From the NCBI GenBank assembly GCA_007130355.1, contig SLSQ01000191.1, positions 1 to 5,090 of the forward strand: a DNA stretch of 5,090 bases, in the 5' to 3' direction. How positions within the stretch are numbered: the first letter of the stretch is position 1; the number at the start of each line of letters is the position of its first letter. Source of the stretch: Trueperaceae bacterium (lineage in GTDB: Bacteria; Deinococcota; Deinococci; Deinococcales; Trueperaceae). This document shows, one piece after another, positions 1-4,566 of this stretch. Position numbers and translations under genes: made by a program. Under the pieces are notes generated by a model, which worked only from the letters and a program-made list of their open reading frames with translations, was not told where the DNA came from and did no database searches.

Positions 1-28
1 CGGCGGCTCGCGACCCGACCGGACGGCC

Positions 29-35
29 AAAGGAG
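29..35 (+). promoter_or_regulatory. Ribosome binding site of the PRC-barrel gene
   Basis: The sequence AAAGGAG is a strong Shine-Dalgarno match. It lies 5 nt before the ATG at 41 and 8 nt before the ATG at 44, so either could be the start. The in-frame GTG at 35 overlaps this site by its first base and is therefore not a plausible start. The 34 bases before the first gene otherwise show nothing I can assign. Confidence 0.75.
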
Positions 36-40
36 TGCGC

Positions 41-460
41 ATGATGAAGGCACTTCTGATCGCCCTCGGCGCCCTATCGATCGGCCTCGGCACCGCCGTG
101 GCCCAGAGCGGGAGCGAGAACCGCTTCCTGGACCGCGCTTCGGTGAGCGACGTCCGAGCGACCGACCTGCTGGACGCTACGGTGTACGTCACCGACGTGG
201 CCGTCGCGACGCTCACCGTCGACGGTGTTCCGGACGACTGGGAGAGCGTCGGCGCCGTCGCGGACCTCGTCGTGTCGCAGGACGGGGACGTGCGCGGCGT
301 CCTGCTCGACGTCGGCGGCTTCCTCGGTCTGTTCTCGCGTTCCGTACGCGTGGAGATGCAGCACCTCGAGATCCAGACCGATCCGCAGAACGAGGCCGTG
401 CGCGTGTACCTCGACATGTCCCGAGAGGAACTGGAGGCCCTGCCCGAACACGAGCAGTGA
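41..460 (+). CDS. Secreted small PRC-barrel domain protein
   Basis: The product is 139 aa from the ATG at 41; an adjacent ATG at 44 is equally possible. Residues 1-21 form a signal peptide: a Lys at position 3, a hydrophobic run and an AVA cleavage site before Gln22, so the mature protein should be exported. Residues about 43-112 look like one PRC-barrel domain. A short beta-rich lead (ATVYVTD) is followed by WESVGAVADLVVSQDG, then the Gly-rich VLLDVGGFLGLFSRSVRVE stretch and an LE..Q end. PRC-barrels are small beta-barrels found in photosynthetic reaction-centre H subunits, RimM and many uncharacterised envelope or stress proteins. The C-terminus (about 113-139) is acidic, ending in EELEALPEHEQ. 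No catalytic residues are evident, and the specific function is unknown. A hairpin terminator follows within 30 bp, so it need not be co-transcribed with the regulator. The domain call is by pattern recognition; secretion is well supported. Confidence 0.8.
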   Translation: MMKALLIALGALSIGLGTAVAQSGSENRFLDRASVSDVRATDLLDATVYVTDVAVATLTVDGVPDDWESVGAVADLVVSQDGDVRGVLLDVGGFLGLFSRSVRVEMQHLEIQTDPQNEAVRVYLDMSREELEALPEHEQ

Positions 461-485
461 ATCCGGTCCTCGCGATCCACGTGCA

Positions 486-515
486 CGTCCCGGCGGCCGA
501 ACGACCGCCGGGACG
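486..515 (+). terminator. GC-rich hairpin, probable terminator of the PRC-barrel gene
   Basis: A perfect 11-bp inverted repeat, CGTCCCGGCGG (486-496) and CCGCCGGGACG (505-515), has an 8-nt loop. It starts 25 bp after the stop codon at 460. No T-run follows, so it is not a textbook intrinsic terminator. It could stop transcription with help, protect the 3' end of the mRNA, or both. Its position just after a gene and before a separate promoter-like region supports a terminator role. Confidence 0.55.
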
Positions 516-568
516 CCGTCGTGGTGGACAGCGGAGGGAAGGTCCGCCCGGACCGATCTGTGACATGC

Positions 569-582
569 TTGTCCCATACAAT
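569..582 (+). promoter_or_regulatory. Candidate promoter -10 region and TTGT-N5-ACAA dyad before the regulator gene
   Basis: TACAAT at 577-582 matches the sigma-70 -10 consensus at five of six positions, in the most AT-rich patch of this intergenic region. No good -35 hexamer lies 16-18 bp upstream. A GTGACA at 560-565 is too close, with an 11-bp gap. TTGT (569-572) and ACAA (578-581) form an inverted repeat around a 5-bp spacer and overlap the -10. A bound protein there would block or modulate the promoter. The weak -35 makes the promoter call tentative. Confidence 0.4.
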
Positions 583-586
583 ACGG

Positions 587-611
587 CGATCCCCGTGGAT
601 CGGTACCGATC
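587..611. promoter_or_regulatory. Overlapping palindromes, possible autoregulatory operator
   Basis: A perfect 14-bp palindrome, GATCGGTACCGATC, spans 598-611. It overlaps a second inverted repeat, CGATCC (587-592) and GGATCG (597-602), with a 4-nt spacer. If the -10 at 577-582 is used, transcription would begin near 589, so these dyads lie at the start of the regulator transcript. That position fits repressor binding; an RNA structure is an alternative. The GTAC centre is shared with the dyad at 1735-1756, though flanks and spacing differ. Confidence 0.4.
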
Positions 612-648
612 GATGCGCGGGTGCGCCGACGTAGCCCGACGTGGGCCG

Positions 649-654
649 AAGGGA
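649..654 (+). promoter_or_regulatory. Ribosome binding site of the GntR-type gene
   Basis: AAGGGA lies 6 nt before the ATG at 661, and it decides the start. The reading frame stays open back to a GTG at 457, but that extension would translate the terminator hairpin and the promoter-like region and has no family resemblance. Confidence 0.6.
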
Positions 655-660
655 CGACGA

Positions 661-1683
661 ATGGACGTACCGATCACGGTGAGACCGGACGCGGCGATGC
701 CCATCTACCTGCAGATCGCCTACCAACTCCGGTACCTGATCACGTCGGGCCGGATGCCGGAGGGAACGCGCCTGCCGACGGTGCGCGCGACCGCGGAGCG
801 GCTGCAGGTGAACCCGAGCACCGTGGCGCAGGCGTACCGCGACCTGCACGAGCAGGGCCTGATCGAGGCCGCGCCCGGGCGCGGTACCTTCGTCTCGCCT
901 TCGCTGCCGACCGACGCCGACGTACCGCTCCGCCGGCGTCAGCTGGCGGAGGCGCTCGAACGGGCGCTGCTGCGGGGTGCGGCGCTCGGCTTCGGCCCCG
1001 AGGAGGTCGGGCAGGCGTTCGACGACGTCGTCGCGGCCGTCCACGCCCCGCGCACGATCCTCTTCGCGGCGCCCAGCATTCGCGTGGGCCGCAAGTACGC
1101 CTCGTCGCTCGAACGGCGCTTCGGCACGGAGATCGCGATGCACCCGGTCACCTTCGGCGAGCTCGAGGACCGCGCCCCGCACGTCGGGACGCTGCTCCAG
1201 ACCGCCTACTTCGTGGCGACGTTCGCGGGGCACGCACGCGCGGTGGAGGAGAGCCTCGCCCGCTTCGGCGCACCGAGCCGGGTCCTCTCGTGCACGACCG
1301 AGGTGCAACCGTTCTCGATCCAAGAGCTCGAGGCGCTCCCGGCCGGCTCGCGCCTCTGCCTGGTGACGCAGGAGCCGTACGTGGCGCCCACGTTGAACCT
1401 GATCGAGAAGCGCACCTCGGTCCCCGCTTCGGAGGTGACCGTCTGCCTGGACGGCGACGCCGCCACGGCGGCGACGGCGTTCCCGGCCGCGGACCGGGTG
1501 CTCTATACCTTCCTGGCGCGTGACTTCGTGGTCGAACAGGGGGTCGAGGTGCCGCGGCGGCTCGAGGTAGCGTTCGACCTGACGCACGCGTCGGTCGAGC
1601 GGCTCCGGGAGGTGATCGGCCTGACCTCCGCCGAAGAGGACCCGGAGGAGGAGCGCCGGGACGCCTCGCTCGCCTTCGGTTGA
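661..1683 (+). CDS. GntR-family (YtrA-like) transcriptional regulator with long PlmA-like C-terminal domain
   Basis: The product is 340 aa, a DNA-binding regulator. Residues about 10-80 are a typical GntR winged helix: MPIYLQIAYQLRYLITSG, then LPTVRATAERLQVNPSTVAQAYRDL as helix-turn-helix, then EQGLIEAAPGRGTFV as the wing. Residues about 92-127 (LAEALERALLRGAALGFGPEEVGQAF) match the two short helices that follow the wing in YtrA-type proteins, which normally end near 120-130 aa. Here about 200 residues follow (128-327), with alternating beta/alpha character: TILFAAP, FGTEIAMHPVTF, SRLCLVTQEPY, EVTVCLDGD and DRVLYTFLARDFV. It is not an aminotransferase domain of the MocR type, since no PLP-lysine motif or matching length is seen. 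From memory the layout and segment order resemble cyanobacterial PlmA. Cysteines occur at 211, 233 and 262. The tail (about 324-340) is acidic and probably disordered. It sits directly upstream of a peptide-type ABC importer whose promoter carries a dyad, so it probably regulates that operon; ligand unknown. Confidence 0.85.
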   Translation: MDVPITVRPDAAMPIYLQIAYQLRYLITSGRMPEGTRLPTVRATAERLQVNPSTVAQAYRDLHEQGLIEAAPGRGTFVSPSLPTDADVPLRRRQLAEALERALLRGAALGFGPEEVGQAFDDVVAAVHAPRTILFAAPSIRVGRKYASSLERRFGTEIAMHPVTFGELEDRAPHVGTLLQTAYFVATFAGHARAVEESLARFGAPSRVLSCTTEVQPFSIQELEALPAGSRLCLVTQEPYVAPTLNLIEKRTSVPASEVTVCLDGDAATAATAFPAADRVLYTFLARDFVVEQGVEVPRRLEVAFDLTHASVERLREVIGLTSAEEDPEEERRDASLAFG

Positions 1684-1686
1684 GCC

Positions 1687-1705
1687 TCCGGCCGGACGAG
1701 GCCGG
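1687..1705 (+). terminator. Short GC hairpin after the regulator gene, weak terminator candidate
   Basis: CCGGCC (1688-1693) and GGCCGG (1700-1705) form a 6-bp stem with a 6-nt loop. TCCGGCCGGA (1687-1696) is also palindromic by itself. It begins a few bases after the stop at 1683 and abuts the TTGACA of the next promoter. With no T-run and a short stem, it may be only a weak or accidental structure. Confidence 0.3.
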
Positions 1706-1735
1706 TTGACACGCCGGAGCGCCACGCCGTAGATT
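1706..1735 (+). promoter_or_regulatory. Sigma-70-type promoter of the ABC importer operon
   Basis: TTGACA at 1706-1711 is a perfect -35 hexamer. TAGATT at 1730-1735 is a four-of-six -10 match at an 18-bp spacing. Transcription would begin near 1742, giving a leader of about 128 nt before the binding-protein ATG at 1870. It is the best promoter in the window and begins 23 bp after the regulator's stop codon. Confidence 0.65.
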
Positions 1736-1756
1736 TGTACCAACGTCCTCGTACAA
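1735..1756. promoter_or_regulatory. Perfect dyad TTGTAC-N10-GTACAA, candidate repressor operator
   Basis: TTGTAC (1735-1740) and GTACAA (1751-1756) are exact inverted repeats separated by 10 bp, so the half-sites are 16 bp apart centre to centre. The left arm abuts the -10 hexamer, and the expected start near 1742 lies inside. This is the classic place for a dimeric repressor to block initiation. GntR-type dimers bind such palindromes, and the divergence from surrounding GC-rich sequence makes chance less likely. The adjacent GntR-type protein is the obvious candidate to bind it; that assignment is inference. Confidence 0.55.
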
Positions 1757-1768
1757 GTGGCGAGGGCG
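1744..1768 (+). other. Possible hairpin at the 5' end of the importer leader
   Basis: CGTCCTCG (1744-1751) can pair with CGAGGGCG (1761-1768) through eight pairs including one G-U wobble, around a 9-nt loop. It would lie within the first 30 nt of the transcript and could stabilise the mRNA end. The rest of the leader (1769-1869) contains a direct repeat CGTCGGCC (1786-1793 and 1824-1831) and a distant complementary pair, CCGTGGC (1792-1798) with GCCACGG (1829-1835). No known riboswitch was recognised. Confidence 0.25.
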
Positions 1769-1859
1769 TCGGTCCGCCTTCCGTCCGTCGGCCGTGGCGT
1801 CCGCGCCCATGCTCCGCCGTACCCGTCGGCCACGGTCCCGCATCTCGTACTTCGCATCC

Positions 1860-1865
1860 GGAGGA
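1860..1865 (+). promoter_or_regulatory. Ribosome binding site of the binding-protein gene
   Basis: GGAGGA lies 4 nt before the ATG at 1870, a near-perfect Shine-Dalgarno match. It fixes the start at 1870. The frame is open back to a TTG at 1735, but that codon lies in the operator and the 45 extra residues would bury the signal peptide. Confidence 0.8.
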
Positions 1866-1869
1866 ACTC

Positions 1870-3468
1870 ATGGTCGTATCTGGAATCCGATCGCGCCTGG
1901 TCGCGCTCGCAGCCGCGTGCGCGCTGGCCGTCCCGCTCGGCGGGGCCGCCCTCGCGCAGCAGGAGGGCGGCACCCTGACCGTCGCCCTGCCCGCCCAGCC
2001 CGAGACGTTCAACCCCGTCCTGCTCGGCGAGCTGTCCTCCTCGATCGTCTACAACGCCCTGTTCGCGCCGCTCGTGGCACAGGACCCCGAGACGTTCGAC
2101 CTCGACCCGTACCTGGCGACCGAGTGGGAACCGAACGAAGCGGTCGACGCCTGGACCTTCCACCTGCATCCGGACGCCACCTGGCACGACGGCACGCCGG
2201 TCACGGCCGACGACGTCGTGTTCACCTTCGAACGGATCCTCGATCCCGAAGAGAACTCGCCGGGACTGGCCGACGTCGGGCACATCGACCGCGTGGTCGC
2301 CGACGATGAACGCACCGTGACGTTCCACCTGAGCGAGGTCGACGGCATGTTCCCCGACCGGCTCTCGCTGGGGGGCCTGCAGCCGCTGCCCAAGCACCTG
2401 CTCGAGGACTACGACAGCCTCTCCGACGCGGTCGAGTTCAACACCGAACGCCCGGTCGGTAACGGACCGTTCATGATGCAGGTCGCCGAGACCGGCAGCC
2501 ACGTCGAGCTGGTCCGGTACGACGACTTCTTCCTCGGACGTCCGTACCTCGACCGGGTCATCTTCTCGATCGTCCCCGACATGAACGTGCGCGTCGCGCG
2601 CCTTCGGGCCGGCGACATCTCCTGGACCGACATCGAGCCGACGCACGCCCGCTCGCTCGAGAACGATCCGAACGTCCAGGTGATCCCGGTCAGCAGCAGC
2701 CGCTACGCCATCCTCGACTTCGCCTTCGAAGGACCGTACGCGCACCTGTTCGAGGACCCGCGGGTCCGCATCGCCATGGCGCACGCGGTCGATCACCAGA
2801 CGATCCTCGAAGGCGTCGGCCTCGGTCGCGGCTGGCTGATGAACGACCGCACCATCCCCGCCGTCCTCTCCTGGATCCCCGATCCCGACTTCGAGCCGCA
2901 CGCCTACGACATGGAGCGCGCGCAGGAGCTGCTGGCCGAGGCCGGCTGGACGCGGGGCGACGACGGCATCCTCGTGAACGACGAGGGCGAACGGTTCGAG
3001 TTCTACATCCTGGTCGACCGCGGCAACGTGCAGCGCGAACAGATCGGCCTGATCCTGCAGGAGAGCTTCGAGGACCTCGGCATGGACGTCGAGTTCGTCG
3101 CCGGCGAACGGACCGGACGCTGGATCGAGGAGACCCGCGACCGGGTGTTCCCCGTCCGCATGGCCGAGTTCCCGATCCCGAACGTCGACTGGTTCCGCCG
3201 CATCTACACGACCGAAGGACCGAATGCGCGCGGGTACTCGAACCCCGAGCTGGACGCGCTGGTCGAGCAGGCGATCCGGACCGGCGACCGCGAGGAGCAG
3301 GGCGAGCTGTACAAGCGCGCCCAGGAGCTGCACCACGCCGATCCGTCGGTGATCCCGTTCTTCCTCCGCGAGCAGCTGGTCGCCGCCCGCGCCGACGTGC
3401 GCGACCTGCCGGAGGGCGAGCTGAAGCTGACCACGCCGTACCTGCACCTCGTCTGGCTCGACCGCTGA
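1870..3468 (+). CDS. ABC importer substrate-binding protein, family 5 (peptide/nickel/oligosaccharide type)
   Basis: The product is 532 aa, a normal length for the SBP_bac_5 family, which captures oligopeptides, dipeptides, nickel chelates or some oligosaccharides outside the membrane and delivers them to a DppBC-type permease. Residues 1-29 are a signal peptide: Arg7 and Arg9, a hydrophobic core, and cleavage after ALA29. The mature protein begins QQEGGTLTVALPAQPETFNP. Family hallmarks in order are WTFHLHPDATWHDGTPVTAD (95-114) with VVFTFERILDP following, VGNGPFMM (196-203), DPRVRIAMAHAVDHQTIL (296-313), YDMERAQELLAEAGW (346-360), GYSNPELDALVEQA (455-468) and SVIPFFL (493-499). Cys17 lies inside the signal core, preceded by AAA and followed by more hydrophobic residues, so a lipoprotein anchor is unlikely. 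It is first in the operon, after a good promoter with a dyad. Two hairpins separate it from the permease genes. Ligand cannot be read from the sequence; peptides are the default guess. Confidence 0.93.
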   Translation: MVVSGIRSRLVALAAACALAVPLGGAALAQQEGGTLTVALPAQPETFNPVLLGELSSSIVYNALFAPLVAQDPETFDLDPYLATEWEPNEAVDAWTFHLHPDATWHDGTPVTADDVVFTFERILDPEENSPGLADVGHIDRVVADDERTVTFHLSEVDGMFPDRLSLGGLQPLPKHLLEDYDSLSDAVEFNTERPVGNGPFMMQVAETGSHVELVRYDDFFLGRPYLDRVIFSIVPDMNVRVARLRAGDISWTDIEPTHARSLENDPNVQVIPVSSSRYAILDFAFEGPYAHLFEDPRVRIAMAHAVDHQTILEGVGLGRGWLMNDRTIPAVLSWIPDPDFEPHAYDMERAQELLAEAGWTRGDDGILVNDEGERFEFYILVDRGNVQREQIGLILQESFEDLGMDVEFVAGERTGRWIEETRDRVFPVRMAEFPIPNVDWFRRIYTTEGPNARGYSNPELDALVEQAIRTGDREEQGELYKRAQELHHADPSVIPFFLREQLVAARADVRDLPEGELKLTTPYLHLVWLDR

Positions 3469-3483
3469 GCCCGACCTGACCGA

Positions 3484-3512
3484 GGCCGGGGCGCGTACGA
3501 CGCGCCCCGACC
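3484..3512 (+). terminator. Intercistronic hairpin 1 (attenuator or mRNA-stabilising)
   Basis: CGGGGCGCGT (3487-3496) and ACGCGCCCCG (3500-3509) form a perfect 10-bp stem with a 3-nt loop. After one C/A mismatch, two more pairs extend it to 3484-3512. It starts 15 bp after the binding-protein stop. There is no T-run, so partial termination or protection of the upstream mRNA from 3' exonucleases is more likely than full termination. Confidence 0.55.
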
Positions 3513-3526
3513 GTACGGCGGACCGC

Positions 3527-3564
3527 CGGCTCCGGCGTCGCGACGCGGTCGCACGCCGGAGCCG
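3527..3564 (+). terminator. Intercistronic hairpin 2, long stem
   Basis: CGGCTCCGGCGT (3527-3538) pairs perfectly with ACGCCGGAGCCG (3553-3564) over 12 bp. After a single bulged C at 3539, GCGAC (3540-3544) pairs with GTCGC (3548-3552) around a GCG triloop. The total is 17 pairs. TTCGTCC follows, only a weak T content. It is placed second in tandem with the hairpin at 3484-3512, well before the permease ribosome binding site, so the pair probably lowers permease expression relative to the binding protein. Confidence 0.55.
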
Positions 3565-3606
3565 TTCGTCCCACGAGTACGTCCACCCCCGGACCCGTAC
3601 CGTCCC

Positions 3607-3612
3607 GAGGAG
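3607..3612 (+). promoter_or_regulatory. Ribosome binding site of the DppB-type permease gene
   Basis: GAGGAG ends 3 nt before the ATG at 3616. The match is strong but the gap is shorter than usual, which may reduce initiation. No better start with a site lies nearby, and MHRYVLQRL is the usual opening of this permease family. Confidence 0.65.
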
Positions 3613-3615
3613 CCG

Positions 3616-4566
3616 ATGCATCGCTACGTCCTGCAGCGCCTGGTGGCGTCCCTGCTCGTCCTGCTGGTGGTCGTGACCGTCACCTTCGCCATGATCCAGA
3701 TGGCGCCCGGTGGCCTCTCGATCCTGATGAACCCGAACCTCTCGCCGGCCGAAGCGGCCCGCCTGGCCGCGAACCTCGGTCTGGACCGGCCGGTCCACCA
3801 GCAGTACCTGCAGTGGATCGGCAACTTCCTCACCGGTGACCTGGGTCAGTCGCTCAGCTACGGCGGCCGCTCGGTGCTCCGCATGGTGACCGAACGCCTG
3901 CCGGCGACCCTGCTGCTCGGCGGGGTGGCCGCCCTGGTCACGCTGGTGGTCGGGATTCCCCTCGGGATCCTCGCCGCGCGCCGGCAGGACGGCCCGGTCG
4001 ACCAGCTCGTGTCGCTGTTCGCGTCGATCGGCCTCGCCACGCCGAACTTCTGGCTCGGAATCATGCTGATCGTGCTGTTCTCGGTCGAGCTCGGCTGGCT
4101 GCCGTCGTCCGGCATGCGCACGCTCGGCGGGGACGACGGCCTGATCGACCGCACACGCCACCTGATCCTGCCGGTGATCGTGCTCGCCACCTCGAACCTG
4201 GCCGAACTGGTGCGCTACACGCGCAGCTCGTGGCTCGAGGTGATCCGCCTCGACTACGTCCTGGTCGCCCGCAGCAAGGGCCTCTCCGACCGGGCGGTCG
4301 ACCGCAAGCACGTCCTCAAGAACGCGCTGATCCCCGTCATCACCGTCTTCGGGGTGTCGCTGCCCCGCCTGGTCGGCGGCTCCGCGATCGTCGAGACCCT
4401 GTTCAGCTGGCCCGGCCTGGGGCAACTGGCGGTCGACGCCGCGCTGCGACGCGACACGCCGCTGATCCTCGGGATCACGATCTTCGTCTCGGTCGCCGTG
4501 GTGCTCTCGAACCTGCTGATCGACCTCCTCTATCCGCTCCTGGACCCGAGGATCCAGTACTCGTGA
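3616..4566 (+). CDS. ABC importer permease, DppB/OppB/GsiC type
   Basis: The product is 316 aa, typical for the DppB-type inner-membrane subunit that pairs with a DppC-type subunit to form the translocation channel. The N-terminal helix at 9-29 follows the family opening MHRYVLQRL. It is followed by an extracytoplasmic stretch with the hallmarks LGLDRPVHQQYLQWIGNFLTGDLGQSLSY split across 54-82. Further membrane segments lie near 97-120, 133-157, 184-199, 238-257 and 283-307. The BPD_transp_1 core begins near LPATLLLGG (95-103). The cytoplasmic EAA loop, which contacts the ATPase, is recognisable at about 213-242: DYVLVARSKGLS, then HVLKNALIPVIT. GGSAIVETLFSWPGLGQL (254-271) and the C-terminal LLDPRIQYS are also family-typical. 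Its stop overlaps the next gene's GTG by 4 bp. Transcription probably comes from 1706-1735 through the two hairpins; no convincing separate promoter is seen in 3469-3615. Substrate unknown. Confidence 0.95.
   Translation: MHRYVLQRLVASLLVLLVVVTVTFAMIQMAPGGLSILMNPNLSPAEAARLAANLGLDRPVHQQYLQWIGNFLTGDLGQSLSYGGRSVLRMVTERLPATLLLGGVAALVTLVVGIPLGILAARRQDGPVDQLVSLFASIGLATPNFWLGIMLIVLFSVELGWLPSSGMRTLGGDDGLIDRTRHLILPVIVLATSNLAELVRYTRSSWLEVIRLDYVLVARSKGLSDRAVDRKHVLKNALIPVITVFGVSLPRLVGGSAIVETLFSWPGLGQLAVDAALRRDTPLILGITIFVSVAVVLSNLLIDLLYPLLDPRIQYS

Noticed and set aside
560..565. GTGACA as a -35 element for the regulator promoter
   Set aside because: It matches TTGACA at five of six positions, but lies only 11 bp before TACAAT, too close for a sigma-70 promoter.
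74..577. Long minus-strand open frame opposite the PRC-barrel gene
   Set aside because: High GC keeps antisense frames open. Its composition (His/Val/Arg/Asp-rich) is typical of an antisense shadow, it has no recognisable domain, and the opposite strand carries a convincing protein.
457..660. N-terminal extension of the GntR-type gene back to a GTG at 457, overlapping the previous stop codon
   Set aside because: It would translate the terminator hairpin, the TACAAT promoter patch and the palindromes, and the residues are Arg/Pro/Gly-rich filler. The ATG at 661 has a good ribosome binding site and starts just before the GntR domain.
1148..1843. Minus-strand open frame of 231 codons across the regulator's 3' end and the importer promoter
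   Set aside because: Extremely Arg/Pro-rich low-complexity translation, covering the best promoter and operator in the window. It is a GC-driven shadow.
1735..1869. N-terminal extension of the binding protein to a TTG at 1735
   Set aside because: The codon lies inside the operator dyad, and the extra 45 residues would precede the signal peptide. The ATG at 1870 has GGAGGA at ideal spacing.
1909..1923. Lipoprotein signal at Cys17 of the binding protein
   Set aside because: Residues -3 to -1 are AAA rather than a lipobox, hydrophobic residues continue after the Cys, and a good ALA cleavage site follows at residues 27-29.
2690..3586. Minus-strand open frame of 298 codons opposite the binding-protein gene
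   Set aside because: Arg/Gly/Pro-rich with no domain, lying opposite clear SBP_bac_5 motifs and running through the intercistronic hairpins.
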